Positions 51,949 through 61,063 of a stretch of 64,000 nucleotides of DNA are shown here, in pieces. The notes under the pieces were generated by a model. It did no database searches and was not told the DNA's origin. It saw nothing but the letters and a program-made list of their open reading frames with translations. Position numbers and translations under genes: made by a program. Source of the DNA: Paenibacillus pabuli (GTDB taxonomy: Bacteria > Bacillota > Bacilli > Paenibacillales > Paenibacillaceae); the NCBI RefSeq assembly GCF_023101145.1, contig NZ_CP073714.1, positions 372,001 through 436,000 of the forward strand, in the 5' to 3' direction. How positions within the stretch are numbered: position 1 is the stretch's first letter; each line of letters starts with the position of its first letter.

Positions 51949-52863
51949 GTGACCCATTCACGCAAGCGTACAGGAAGAGGTCCGCTCGCCAGAGAGGCCC
52001 AGATCGCGGGATGGCTGTTTGTATCGCCGATGGTGCTCGGGTTTACCCTGCTGCTGCTGTTTCCCATGGGTTTGGCGCTATACATGAGCCTGACCGACTG
52101 GCCGCTGCTGGGGGATCATCAATTTATTGGACTGGAGAATTACCGGAATGTGATGACAGACGCTATGTTCTGGAAGGTGCTTGCCAATACGGTCTATTTC
52201 ACTGCGGGGCTTGTACCGCTTAACATTGTGCTCGCCCTGCTGCTCGCATTGCTGCTATCCAGAAGTTTACGCGGCATCGGAATTTTCCGCACAGCCACCT
52301 TCGTTCCAGTTATGACCTCGCTGATTGTATGGTCCATCGTATGGAAGCTGATGTATGCAACGGAGTCTGGACTGATCAATCAGCTTCTGTTGATGATCGG
52401 CATCAAGGGGCCGGCCTGGCTTTATAATCAGGATCTGGCGATGCCTGCGGTTATTGTGACAAGTGTACTGAAAAATGTGGGTCTGAATATGGTGCTGTTC
52501 ATTGCAGCCATTCAGCAGGTGCCGCGTTCATTGTACGAAGCGGCAACACTGGACGGTGCGGGCAGAAAGGGAACCTTTTTTCACGTCACGCTGCCCATGA
52601 TCACGCCAACGGTGTTTCTAACCATGGTCATGACCGTGATTGGCTCGCTCAAGGTATTTGGACAGATCTACGTCATGACACAGGGCGGGCCGAGCAACAG
52701 CACAAAGGTATTGGTCTATTATATCTGGGAAAAAGCATTCAAATTATTTCAGTTCGGCTACGCCTCTTCGCTTGCATATGTGCTGTTCTTTATCGTGCTA
52801 ATTCTGACGCTGCTGCAATGGCAGCTTCGAAAGAGGTGGGTATTCAATGAAGGCGATGCCTAG
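51949..52863 (+). CDS. Carbohydrate ABC transporter permease, MalF/UgpA type
   Basis: This 304-residue permease has about six membrane segments, the first GWLFVSPMVLGFTLLLLFPM. The EAA loop is YEAATLDGAGRKGTF, then TLPMITP, and the late motif is TQGGPSNSTKVLVYY. The GTG at 51949 follows AAAGGGGAGG by eight bases. It overlaps the next permease by 17 bases. The ATPase is not encoded nearby, so an MsmX-like ATPase such as the one at 3054 probably powers it. Confidence 0.92.
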   Translation: MTHSRKRTGRGPLAREAQIAGWLFVSPMVLGFTLLLLFPMGLALYMSLTDWPLLGDHQFIGLENYRNVMTDAMFWKVLANTVYFTAGLVPLNIVLALLLALLLSRSLRGIGIFRTATFVPVMTSLIVWSIVWKLMYATESGLINQLLLMIGIKGPAWLYNQDLAMPAVIVTSVLKNVGLNMVLFIAAIQQVPRSLYEAATLDGAGRKGTFFHVTLPMITPTVFLTMVMTVIGSLKVFGQIYVMTQGGPSNSTKVLVYYIWEKAFKLFQFGYASSLAYVLFFIVLILTLLQWQLRKRWVFNEGDA

Positions 52864-53701
52864 TTCTTCGTTTCGCAAGACAGGGAGTGCCCTTGGTACG
52901 TACTTATTGCTCACACTGATCTCACTGATCATGATTGTTCCATTTATCTGGATGTTATCGACGTCATTCAAGGAGCCTCAGAGCATATTCACCTATCCAC
53001 CACAGTGGATACCGGATACGTTCCGGTTTCAGAACTACATCGATGTTTTTCGATTGATTCCGTTTCATCGCTTTTATTTTAACAGTGTATATATTGCTGC
53101 TGTGGTTGTGCTGGGTACGGTGTTCTTTGCGTCTCTCGCCGGGTATGCATTTGCCAAAATTCCGTTCAAGGGACGTAATGTGGTATTTCTCATCCTGCTG
53201 AGTGCGATGATGATTCCCCATGAGGTGACGGCAATTCCGATGTTTCTGTTCATGCGGCAGCTGGGATGGATTGATACCCATCTTCCGCTGATCCTATTAC
53301 CAATCTTTGGGGCGGGCGGTGTGTTTGGCATTTTTGTGATGCGGCAGTTCTTCATTACGGTACCTACCGAGCTGGAGGAAGCAGCGATGATTGATGGCTG
53401 CAACCGCTTCCGGATCTATGCGCGAATTATGCTGCCAATTGCCAAGCCCGGTATGGCTACGCTGACGATCTTTACTTTTGTGACGATCTGGAATGAGTTC
53501 TTCGATCCGTTGATTTTCATTAACTCACGTGAATTGATGACGCTGCCGCTTGGGTTATCCCTATTCACGGATGAAGTGGGTACAGCCTGGCAATATCTGA
53601 TGAGTGCCACCGTCATGGCGACCCTGCCGCTGCTAATTGTGTTTTTCCTGGCACAGCGGCGCTTCATTGAGGGAGTTGCCATGACAGGACTGAAAGAGTA
53701 G
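52847..53701 (+). CDS. Carbohydrate ABC transporter permease, MalG/UgpE type
   Basis: This 284-residue partner permease has about six membrane segments, EAA loop EEAAMIDGCNRFRIYAR, then MLPIAKPG, the FVTIWNEFFDPLIFI motif and a typical end GVAMTGLKE. It starts inside the previous gene behind AGGTGGG. It forms the channel with the preceding subunit. Confidence 0.92.
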   Translation: MKAMPSSSFRKTGSALGTYLLLTLISLIMIVPFIWMLSTSFKEPQSIFTYPPQWIPDTFRFQNYIDVFRLIPFHRFYFNSVYIAAVVVLGTVFFASLAGYAFAKIPFKGRNVVFLILLSAMMIPHEVTAIPMFLFMRQLGWIDTHLPLILLPIFGAGGVFGIFVMRQFFITVPTELEEAAMIDGCNRFRIYARIMLPIAKPGMATLTIFTFVTIWNEFFDPLIFINSRELMTLPLGLSLFTDEVGTAWQYLMSATVMATLPLLIVFFLAQRRFIEGVAMTGLKE

Positions 53702-53733
53702 CCCATGCAATAGAACGGAAGGAGTGATATCAC

Positions 53734-55089
53734 TTGAGTGAACGGAAGAGTATGAAAAAGGAAGAAGCGGATGTGGTTGTTGTTGGAGGAGGTCCGGCGG
53801 GTATAGCGGCAGCCATCGCTGCTGGGCGACAAGGTGTTCGAGCAGTGCTGGTGGAGCGATACGGGTTCGTTGGTGGAATGTCGACTGCCGCCATGGTCTA
53901 CCCTTGGATGACCTTTCATACGGAGAGTGGTGAACAGGTGATTCGGGGCATCGCCCAGGAAATCGTTGACCGGCTGCAGGCGCGCGGCGGCTCTCCAGGG
54001 CATCTTCGTGATACGGTTGGTTTTGTGCACACCGTTACGCCGTACCATCCGGCGATCTATCAGGTGGTTGCTGCGGAGATGCTGCAGGAGGCAGGTGTCC
54101 GGTTGTTATTGCACAGCTTCGTGGATGAAGTGGTTATGGTGGATGATCTGGTAGAGGCGGTACGTCTGACGAACAAGTCTGGCCGAATGGAGCTCAGAGC
54201 GAACGTGTTCGTGGACGCCAGCGGTGATGCGGATGCGGCTTATCTTGCGGGCGCTGCTGTTGCAAAGGGACGGGATGAGGACAACCAATCCCAACCGATG
54301 ACCATGAAGTTCCGAATGCGTGGCGTGGACCTTGGACGAGTGAAGCACTACATGCAGGAGCACCCGGAGGATTTCTACGCCAAGACGCCTTTCTCCGAGC
54401 TGGACCGTATCCCGTTAACCGGGGTGAGCGGCTTTTATTCCCAATGGAAAAAGGCAGGTGTGCCGATTAATCGCGATCAGGTGTTGTTTTTTACCGGACC
54501 GGCTGGAGACGAAGTATTGATTAACTGCACCCGCGTACAGGGACTCGATGCGACGGATGCAGAGGATCTGACCTCTGCTGAACAGGAAGGCAGGAAGCAG
54601 GTACTGATGATCGCTGAATTTCTGCAGCGTGATGTGCCTGGATTCGAGCGGGCTTCAATCTCAGCGGTAGCACCGCAGATTGGTATCCGTGAATCCAGGC
54701 GAATTATCGGGCATTATGCGTTGACCAAGGACGATGTGGTTGCAGGGCGAAAGTTTGACGATGTTATCGCCAGAAGCGGCTATCCGATTGATATTCATGA
54801 TCCCTCCGGTCAAGGCGTCGTAGCGGCCTTTATAGAAGGAGACGGAGCATACGATATTCCGTACCGCTCTCTGATTTCCCGCAATATCCGCAATCTGCTG
54901 GCGGCAGGACGCTGCATTTCCACCACACATGAGGCGCACGCAACGACAAGATTGACTCCGAGCTGCATGGCTACAGGGCAGGCGGCGGGAACAGCAGCCG
55001 CTTTAGCTGTGCAGATGAAGCTGGATCCTTTGGAGCTGCCGGTAGCGGTGCTGCAAAAGGAACTGCGCCGTAACGGAGCGGCAATCTAA
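53734..55089 (+). CDS. FAD-dependent oxidoreductase (FAD_oxidored family)
   Basis: This 451-residue flavoprotein has the N-terminal dinucleotide fold VVVVGGGPAGIAAAIAAGRQ, then LVERYGFVGGMSTAAMVYPW, a central substrate domain and the C-terminal FAD motif RSLISRNIRNLLAAGRCIST, followed by HATTRLTPSCMATGQAAGTA. This is the FAD_oxidored family often found in Paenibacillus sugar-catabolic operons. The start is TTG at 53734, nine bases from AAGGAG; ATG at 53752 is the alternative. As the last gene of the cluster it probably oxidises the imported substrate. The exact reaction is unknown. Confidence 0.87.
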   Translation: MSERKSMKKEEADVVVVGGGPAGIAAAIAAGRQGVRAVLVERYGFVGGMSTAAMVYPWMTFHTESGEQVIRGIAQEIVDRLQARGGSPGHLRDTVGFVHTVTPYHPAIYQVVAAEMLQEAGVRLLLHSFVDEVVMVDDLVEAVRLTNKSGRMELRANVFVDASGDADAAYLAGAAVAKGRDEDNQSQPMTMKFRMRGVDLGRVKHYMQEHPEDFYAKTPFSELDRIPLTGVSGFYSQWKKAGVPINRDQVLFFTGPAGDEVLINCTRVQGLDATDAEDLTSAEQEGRKQVLMIAEFLQRDVPGFERASISAVAPQIGIRESRRIIGHYALTKDDVVAGRKFDDVIARSGYPIDIHDPSGQGVVAAFIEGDGAYDIPYRSLISRNIRNLLAAGRCISTTHEAHATTRLTPSCMATGQAAGTAAALAVQMKLDPLELPVAVLQKELRRNGAAI

Positions 55090-55122
55090 GGGATGTGCTG
55101 ATTGTGGGCGAAGAAGTAGAAG

Positions 55123-55188
55123 GTAGAAGTAGAAGTAGAAGTAGAAGTAGAAGTGGAAGTGGAAGTGGATGTGGATGTGGGTGTGGGT
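55123..55188. repeat. Hexanucleotide tandem repeat, 11 units in four graded variants
   Basis: The units are GTAGAA x5, GTGGAA x2, GTGGAT x2 and GTGGGT x2 with no break in period. It starts 33 bases after the FAD oxidoreductase gene. Translated, it would give only Arg-Ser, Gly-Ser and Gly-Cys runs, so it is not a gene. A slippage-prone microsatellite is likely. Confidence 0.9.
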
Positions 55189-55216
55189 GTTTATTTAATC
55201 ACTGGGTCGAAAAATG

Positions 55217-55409
55217 TAACGAACCTGAGACGTCTTATTTGCCGATATCAGCCGATATGAGATCTCTAACGAATCTCAGTGAAACTATTTTACTCAAAAC
55301 ACTGAAATAGCGGATAAAAGCGGGGGGAATCGGAGGGATAGAGCGTCTACGATTCGTTAGATTAGAAACTGTCTCAAAAATGGCTGAATAAGCTTCCCTC
55401 AGTTCGTTA
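55217..55409. repeat. Dispersed repeat B, copy 2: four AACGAA motifs in a dyad
   Basis: TAACGAA occurs at 55217 and 55267, and TTCGTTA at 55353 and 55403; the spacings 50, 86 and 50 equal those of copy 1 (4299-4491). CTCAAAAAT recurs in the last interval of both copies. The 571-base gap 55090-55660 holds this repeat, two tandem repeats and a terminator, and no gene. Confidence 0.75.
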
Positions 55410-55451
55410 GAAATGGGTGGGAAGTTCGTGAATTTATGAGCATAACGGTAG

Positions 55452-55505
55452 GCCCCAAAAAAACTCCAAAAGCCACTGAATACGTGGATTTGGAGTTTTT
55501 GGGGC
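55452..55505. terminator. Long hairpin terminator in the 55.1-55.7 kb gap
   Basis: GCCCCAAAAAAACTCC... pairs with ...GGAGTTTTTGGGGC through an imperfect stem of about 22 bp around TGAATAC. It can close transcription from either side. Confidence 0.75.
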
Positions 55506-55581
55506 ACTTCATTCTTTTCATCCATTTGGTTCTTCCTTCATGTCTATTTCCTTCATAATCTGATCAAATACGAAGCCTTGG

Positions 55582-55632
55582 TTACTTCATGCCTCGTGTT
55601 ACTTCATGCCTCGTGTTACTTCATGCTTCGTA
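55582..55632. repeat. 17-bp tandem repeat, three units
   Basis: The unit TTACTTCATGCCTCGTG is present twice perfectly and once with two changes, directly end to end, 29 bases beyond the end of the last amino-acid permease gene. Confidence 0.9.
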
Positions 55633-55660
55633 TTCTTTTATGCCTTATTCCTTTCGGATA

Positions 55661-56311
55661 TCAAGTCATTCGTGCTTCAAGCCGTCGTGCCACAATGGAC
55701 AGCGTGTAGTTGATGACGAAATACAATACGGCTGCGAGCAGCAGGGCAGGGATGACGTAATCGAAGCTCTGACCCCCGAGAATCTGCACATTGTGCATCA
55801 GCTCTGGCAGGGAGATGATGATCGCCAGTGACGTATCCTTCAGCAAGGAGATGAACTGGCTCACCATCGGTGGCGACATGCGCCGTAAAGCCTGGGGCAT
55901 GATGATGCTGCCGAGTGTCTGCATGTAGCTTAGACCGGAGGAACGGGCGGCTTCCACCTGGCCGCGCTCGATCGATTTGAGGCCACTGCGGACAATCTCC
56001 GCGATCATGGCGCCTTCGAACAGACTCAGTCCAACGACCGTTGACCAGAAGACGGACATTTTGATCCCCAGCTGAGGCAATACGATATGGATGAAAAAAA
56101 TGATCAGCAGCAGCGGCAGATTCCGGATCGTATCCACGATAACTGCCACAATCTGTGACAGGACTGGAATTCGGGTATATCGAACGGTACCGAGCACGGT
56201 GCCGAGTACAAAACTGAATACAATCGACAACCCTGCCACTTGCAGGGTAATCAGGAATCCGTGCAGCAGGAAACGAAGGTTGGGCCAGGCGTAGGCCCCG
56301 CTAAAGTCCAT
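55661..56311 (-). CDS. Amino-acid ABC transporter permease, GlnP/HisM type (second)
   Basis: This 216-residue permease of the polar amino-acid family has about five membrane segments, a conserved NLPLLLIIFFIHI stretch, and the EAA-type loop RGQVEAARSSGLSYMQTLG, then IIMPQALRRM and SLLKDTSLAIIISL. It is the last gene of a minus-strand operon with an ATPase, a binding protein and another permease, the order of B. subtilis glnQHMP. It forms the channel with the permease at 56446. Confidence 0.93.
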   Translation of the reverse strand: MDFSGAYAWPNLRFLLHGFLITLQVAGLSIVFSFVLGTVLGTVRYTRIPVLSQIVAVIVDTIRNLPLLLIIFFIHIVLPQLGIKMSVFWSTVVGLSLFEGAMIAEIVRSGLKSIERGQVEAARSSGLSYMQTLGSIIMPQALRRMSPPMVSQFISLLKDTSLAIIISLPELMHNVQILGGQSFDYVIPALLLAAVLYFVINYTLSIVARRLEARMT

Positions 56312-56445
56312 AATTCATCAGCCTCCTTCTGTGTGCGGACAGGGAATGTAAAGTATAAGAAATATCGGTTGCATAGCATAGTAGAGTAGAGTAGAGATGC
56401 ACCTTGAACAGATGTGTTGAACACAGAGAGAATATCGTTCAAATG

Positions 56446-57168
56446 TTACATGGTGACCTGACCGGTTGGTTGGGTCTTTTTTGGTTTGCCTTTGGTACGG
56501 CTGGCGTCAGCATCACTTTGTCCGAAACGGCGCTCCATATAATGAACCAGGAAGCTGAGCGGCAAAGTCAACACCAGATAGAACAGCGCAACAATAGTGT
56601 AGACGCTTAACGGCAGAAATGTATCCGAGTTGATCAGATCGGCAAAATACATCAGATCCATGCCAGCTACGACCGCGAGGATGGATGAATTTTTGACCAG
56701 ATTGATAAACTGGTTGCCAATGGACGGCAATACAATCTTGATTGCTTGCGGCAGAATGATCAGGTTCATGGCCTGTACGTAGGACAGACCCGAAGATCTT
56801 GCGGCTTCCAGCTGCCCGCGAGGGACCGTCTGAATGCCAGCCCGGATTGCTTCGGCAATGAAAGCGGCCGTATAAATCGTCAAGCCGAGTGTGCCCGAGA
56901 TGAATCCGTCCAATGAAATGCCCATTGCAGGCAATCCGAGATAGAAGAAAAATACGACGAGCAGCAGCGGAATGTTGCGGATAAACTCTACAAAGGCCGT
57001 ACCGATCCAGTTAAGCGGCTTGATGGGTGAGATCCGAAAGATAGCCATGATTGCCCCAAGAATAAAGCTGCCAATCAAGGCCATGATGCTCACCTGGATG
57101 GTATTGAGGAAACCTTCCAGAAATCGATCCGAGTGTTTGATCAGTATACTGAAGTCCAATTTGCCCAT
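56446..57168 (-). CDS. Amino-acid ABC transporter permease, GlnM/HisQ type (first)
   Basis: This 240-residue permease has NIPLLLVVFFFYLGLPA, loop RGQLEAARSSGLSYVQAMN, then IILPQAIKIVLP and LVKNSSILAVVAGMD, and a basic, proline-containing C-terminal tail of about 30 residues (SRTKGKPKKTQPTG). The ATG at 57168 (MGKLDFSILIKHSDRF) is preferred, because residues before it in the open frame are not hydrophobic and GGAGG lies ten bases upstream. It is the third gene of the glutamine/glutamate-type operon. Confidence 0.92.
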   Translation of the reverse strand: MGKLDFSILIKHSDRFLEGFLNTIQVSIMALIGSFILGAIMAIFRISPIKPLNWIGTAFVEFIRNIPLLLVVFFFYLGLPAMGISLDGFISGTLGLTIYTAAFIAEAIRAGIQTVPRGQLEAARSSGLSYVQAMNLIILPQAIKIVLPSIGNQFINLVKNSSILAVVAGMDLMYFADLINSDTFLPLSVYTIVALFYLVLTLPLSFLVHYMERRFGQSDADASRTKGKPKKTQPTGQVTM

Positions 57169-57271
57169 ATAGGTGAAGCCTCCGTTCTCCAGATGTAGAA
57201 GCGGCGATTGCGTCCTGTCCATGCACAGCACAACCTCGGCGAAGTCGCCGCTTAACCATCATTAATCGGGG

Positions 57272-58105
57272 TTACTCGGGCTTGCTGCCCAGCCATTTCT
57301 CGTGCAACGTATCATATTCACCGCTGTCCTTCATGCTTTTGAGCAGGCTGTTTACTTCTTCGACGAAGGCAGTGTCGCCTTTGCGAATTGCCATGCCGTA
57401 AGGTTCGCTCGTGAAATTGCCACCAACCAGCTTGTAGTTGTTATCCGTCTGCTGCATACCGATCAGGATGATGTTATCGGTCGTCAGAGCTTCACCTTTA
57501 CCCGCTTTGAGGGCTGTGAAGGCATCCTGATAGTTATCGAATTCCAGCACCTCGGCATCCGGGGCTTTTTCGCGAATATTTTGTGCAGAAGTCGAGCCTT
57601 TAACGGCAAGTACCTTCACACCGCCAAGACTTTCCAGACCGGTAATCGCGCTATCGTTTTTCACAAGCAGGGACTGCCCGGCTTCAAAATAGACATCACT
57701 GAAATCCACTTGTTCCTTGCGTTCATCCGTAATTGTCATCGTGGCAATGATGATATCAATGTCGCCGTTTTGCAGCATCGGAATACGCGTTTTGGACGTG
57801 ACTTCCTTCAGTTCTACCTTCGTTTCGTCTCCAAGAATCTGTTTGGCGAGTGCTTTGGCGATATCAATATCGAATCCTTCGACTTCGCCGCTTGCGGGGT
57901 CCTTCAAACCGAACAATTTGGTATCATATTTCACCCCGGCAATGAGCTTGCCGCGCTCTTTAATCTGTTCAATCGTGCCTTTGGCTTCGGTACTCCCACC
58001 AGAACCACCGCTGGTGCTGCTTTCCTCTCCGGTGCTACAGCCGGACAAGACAAGGGATAGAATCAAAACAAGCATAAACGACGGCCACTTTAATACATTT
58101 TTCAT
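57272..58105 (-). CDS. Amino-acid ABC transporter substrate-binding lipoprotein, GlnH type
   Basis: This 277-residue family 3 binding protein has a lipoprotein signal peptide ending LVLSGC (Cys about 23), the fold-typical GKLIAGVKYDTKLFGLKDP, then EVEGFDIDIAKALAKQILGD, and an EPYGMAIRKGDTAF loop before the C-terminal helix. It resembles glutamine, glutamate or aspartate binders. It lies between the ATPase (32 bases upstream) and the permeases. Nitrogen control is suggested by the GlnR/TnrA-type sites before the operon. Confidence 0.93.
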   Translation of the reverse strand: MKNVLKWPSFMLVLILSLVLSGCSTGEESSTSGGSGGSTEAKGTIEQIKERGKLIAGVKYDTKLFGLKDPASGEVEGFDIDIAKALAKQILGDETKVELKEVTSKTRIPMLQNGDIDIIIATMTITDERKEQVDFSDVYFEAGQSLLVKNDSAITGLESLGGVKVLAVKGSTSAQNIREKAPDAEVLEFDNYQDAFTALKAGKGEALTTDNIILIGMQQTDNNYKLVGGNFTSEPYGMAIRKGDTAFVEEVNSLLKSMKDSGEYDTLHEKWLGSKPE

Positions 58106-58137
58106 TTGGTAAAGACCCCTTTCAAAATGGATTATTC

Positions 58138-58866
58138 TTAGTGGTGAATCAGACGACTCAGGAATTGCTTGGCACGTTCTTCTCTCGGATTGTCGAAAAA
58201 TTCGGCGGCGGAGGCTTCTTCCACAATTCGGCCTTCATCCATAAAAATGACTCGGTCTGCGACCTCGCGCGCAAATCCCATCTCATGGGTAACGACGACC
58301 ATTGTCATCCCGTTATGGGCCAGTGATCGCATGACATCCAGCACTTCCCCGATCATTTCGGGGTCCAGCGCAGAGGTTGGTTCGTCAAAAAGCATGATTT
58401 TGGGCTCCATGGCAAGACCTCTTGCAATGGCCACACGCTGCTGTTGTCCACCGGACAACTGGGAAGGATAACTGTCGGCTTTGTCCGCAATGCCTACCCG
58501 GGTCAGATACTTCATCGCCGTAGAGGCTGCCTGTGCTTTGGGCTGTTTACGCACCTTCATGGGTGCAAGGGTAATGTTATCAATGACTTTTTTGTGAGGA
58601 TAGAGATTGAAGTGTTGAAATACCATGCCGATGTCTCGGCGGAAGAGGTTGATGTCCACCTTTTTCTGATGTAAAGGGACACCACTGACGACAAGTTCAC
58701 CTTCGGTAATCGTCTCCAGACGATTGATGCAGCGGAGCAATGTACTTTTGCCTGAGCCGGAAGGGCCGATAATGACAACGACTTCTCCTTCTTCAATGTG
58801 AAGATGAATATCTTTGAGGACATGAAAATGGCCAAAATGCTTCTGGACACCCCTAAATTCAATCAA
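58138..58866 (-). CDS. glnQ: Amino-acid ABC transporter ATPase, GlnQ type
   Basis: This 242-residue ATPase has Walker [14 protein letters not shown] (about residue 33), Q-loop [13 protein letters not shown], signature [16 protein letters not shown], Walker [15 protein letters not shown] and switch THEMGFA, the last two strongly GlnQ/HisP-like. It is the first gene of the four-gene minus-strand operon and powers uptake of glutamine or a related amino acid. The 461-base region before it holds no gene but has two perfect TGTNA-N7-TNACA sites, so it is likely controlled by GlnR/TnrA in response to nitrogen supply. Confidence 0.94.
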   Translation of the reverse strand: MIEFRGVQKHFGHFHVLKDIHLHIEEGEVVVIIGPSGSGKSTLLRCINRLETITEGELVVSGVPLHQKKVDINLFRRDIGMVFQHFNLYPHKKVIDNITLAPMKVRKQPKAQAASTAMKYLTRVGIADKADSYPSQLSGGQQQRVAIARGLAMEPKIMLFDEPTSALDPEMIGEVLDVMRSLAHNGMTMVVVTHEMGFAREVADRVIFMDEGRIVEEASAAEFFDNPREERAKQFLSRLIHH

Positions 58867-58972
58867 CAGACCCCATCCTTTCTGCAGCTCCTGTGTGTAA
58901 AAGGAATTTTAAGGAATAAATTGAAACTAGTTATTTAATCATACATACTCATCCTGCTAAAGGCAATTGGTT

Positions 58973-58989
58973 TGTGATAAAACATGACA
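58973..58989. promoter_or_regulatory. GlnR/TnrA-type operator 1
   Basis: TGTGATAAAACATGACA fits TGTNA-N7-TNACA exactly, and the inner A/T-rich core also fits. It lies 107 bases upstream of glnQ. Confidence 0.78.
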
Positions 58990-59057
58990 TAAGTAATGGG
59001 TTTCATAGGGCTATAGCTAGAGTTTATGTTATATATTTGTCATATCAATAAACTATT

Positions 59058-59074
59058 TGTGACGAATCCTGACA
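59058..59074. promoter_or_regulatory. GlnR/TnrA-type operator 2
   Basis: TGTGACGAATCCTGACA fits TGTNA-N7-TNACA, with a less A/T-rich core. It starts exactly 85 bases (about eight helical turns) from the first. The rest of 58867-59327 is A/T-rich leader sequence for the divergent glnQ and polygalacturonase genes. Confidence 0.65.
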
Positions 59075-59327
59075 GAAAAATGAATCCATTCTCCTAGTTG
59101 TTTTACAACCATTGGAATAGATGTATAGAGTATACTGGAAGAGATATTCATTTTATGTCTCTGATCATAAAAACAAATAACATCAAATTCTTCATCGTAC
59201 ACGGCAAAAAAGCTCAACCTTATGTGCTACGCCGTTGATATGATGGAGCGAGAATGCGCTGCCAGCAAGTGATGCAATAAGAAAGACAGTCCGATCCATT
59301 ATAGCTAGAGAGAGGATGTTACGAACA

Positions 59328-60941
59328 ATGAATACATATTACTCCCCACTGGATACAGGAGAAGGTATTGAATTTGATAGGAAGGCTTATGAAGTGAGTT
59401 TACCTGTCATCCCTGCACGGGATTTTCAGATTACGGATTATGGTGCGGTAGGGGATGGCTTGACGGATAATACCGAGATGTTCCGGCTGGCTATAGCAGC
59501 TTGTGCAGAAGCGGGCGGCGGCCGAATTGTCATTCCGGCGGGTGTTTGGTTAACGGGACCGATCGTTCTCCGCAGTCGGATTGAGCTTCATGTTCAGGCG
59601 GGAGCTCTGGTTACGTTTAGCCGCAATTTCGATCAATATCCCCTGATTGCGTCCAGCTTCGAAGGTTGGCAGGCCGTGCGGTGTCAGTCGCCTATTGATG
59701 GTGAGCAGCTGGAGGATATTGCGATCACGGGTGAGGGAATTTGGGATGGTGGTGGAGAGGCATGGCGTCCGGTGAAACGATCCAAGATGACCGCATCGCA
59801 GTGGAGTCGGCTTGTTTCTTCCGGCGGTGTGGTAGAGCATGGTGACGGAGATGAAGCCATTTGGTGGCCCTCCACTTCTGCCCTTGAAGGCGGTGCGATT
59901 GCGAATCGTCTGCATCTGGAGCAGGTGTATGATGTGGCTGCTTATGAGGAAGTCAGAGACTTTTTGCGTCCAAACATGGTCAGCCTGCGCCAATGTAAAC
60001 GGGTGCTTTTGGACGGCCCGACGTTCCAGAATTCGCCTGCATGGAATCTGCATCCTTGGGCATCAGAGCATGTCACGATTCGTAACGTGAGTGTGCGGAA
60101 TCCATGGTTTTCCCAAAATGGTGACGGGCTGGACATCGAATCCTGCCGTCATGTCGTTGTGGAGCAAAGTGTATTCGATGTGGGTGATGACGCGATCTGC
60201 CTGAAATCCGGCAAGGATGCAGAAGGTCGTGAACTCGGTCTGCCCTCGGAATATATTACGATCCGCAATTGCACCGTGTATCACGGTCATGGCGGTTTTG
60301 TCATTGGCAGTGAAATGTCCGGCGGCGTGCGGCATGTCCGTGTCTCGGACTGTACGTTTATTGGAACGGATATCGGACTCCGTTTCAAAAGCGCGCGTGG
60401 GCGCGGCGGGGTTGTTGAAGATATTCAGGTAGAGCGCATTTATATGAAAGATATCATAATGGAAGCTATCTCGTTTTCCTTTTTCTATGCCAATCAGGAG
60501 GGGTCCGCTCGTGGTAGCGACTTGACCCAGGAGGTCAGTGAGGAGACTCCGGTGTTCCGGGATATTCGGATATCGGATGTGGTCTGTGCAGGAGCGGAAA
60601 CCGCGTTATTGGTGAGTGGACTGCCGGAAATGCCGCTGGATGGTCTGGTCATTCAGGGATATACGGTGACGGCTCGTAATGGGGTACAATGCGCTCATGC
60701 GAAACACCTGCGAATCGTCGAAATGAACGCACATATTAGTGAAGGATCGTTGATTCATTTGCATCAGTGTAAGGGTGCGGAGCTGGAAGCGATTGAGGGA
60801 GTGGGCCCGGATGGTCGGCTTCTAATGGTGACAGGACATGAATCGGCAGGGATCGTATGCCGGGAAAGTGACGCAGATACAGAGGGACGCCAAATCTCCG
60901 TTGGTCCCGAAGTCAGAAGCGGTGTAATGATCCGCAGGTAA
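59328..60941 (+). CDS. Glycoside hydrolase family 28, polygalacturonase-like
   Basis: This 537-residue right-handed beta-helix enzyme has ITDYGAVGDGLTDNTEMF near the N-terminus and all GH28 catalytic motifs: NGDGLDIESC (first Asp), DVGDDAICLKSG (DD pair), GHGGFVIGSEMSGG (His) and LRFKSARGRGG (R-x-K). It hydrolyses galacturonic-acid polymers or oligomers. It has no signal peptide, so it may act on imported oligogalacturonides, probably from the non-reducing end. The ATG at 59328 is chosen because the ATG at 59316 leaves no gap after AGAGAGAGG. An AraC regulator is encoded convergently downstream. Confidence 0.92.
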   Translation: MNTYYSPLDTGEGIEFDRKAYEVSLPVIPARDFQITDYGAVGDGLTDNTEMFRLAIAACAEAGGGRIVIPAGVWLTGPIVLRSRIELHVQAGALVTFSRNFDQYPLIASSFEGWQAVRCQSPIDGEQLEDIAITGEGIWDGGGEAWRPVKRSKMTASQWSRLVSSGGVVEHGDGDEAIWWPSTSALEGGAIANRLHLEQVYDVAAYEEVRDFLRPNMVSLRQCKRVLLDGPTFQNSPAWNLHPWASEHVTIRNVSVRNPWFSQNGDGLDIESCRHVVVEQSVFDVGDDAICLKSGKDAEGRELGLPSEYITIRNCTVYHGHGGFVIGSEMSGGVRHVRVSDCTFIGTDIGLRFKSARGRGGVVEDIQVERIYMKDIIMEAISFSFFYANQEGSARGSDLTQEVSEETPVFRDIRISDVVCAGAETALLVSGLPEMPLDGLVIQGYTVTARNGVQCAHAKHLRIVEMNAHISEGSLIHLHQCKGAELEAIEGVGPDGRLLMVTGHESAGIVCRESDADTEGRQISVGPEVRSGVMIRR

Positions 60942-60974
60942 AAGGGTTCGGGCTTCGCATAGGCTTCGCCTACC

Positions 60975-61000
60975 ACCGCGTGCATCTTCTAGCGCGCGGT
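60975..61000. terminator. Hairpin between the polygalacturonase and AraC genes
   Basis: ACCGCGTGC pairs with GCGCGCGGT (one wobble) in the 122-base convergent gap. There is no T-run, so termination is uncertain. Confidence 0.45.
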
Positions 61001-61063
61001 GTTCTATTAGGTTGTATAGGTTGCCCCCATACAGACGTCGGCTCCGCCATCCGCTTTGAAGAT

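Noticed and set aside
55095..55310. 71-codon frame through the hexamer array with Arg-Ser and Gly-Cys repeats
   Set aside because: It is low-complexity translation of a microsatellite with no ribosome site.
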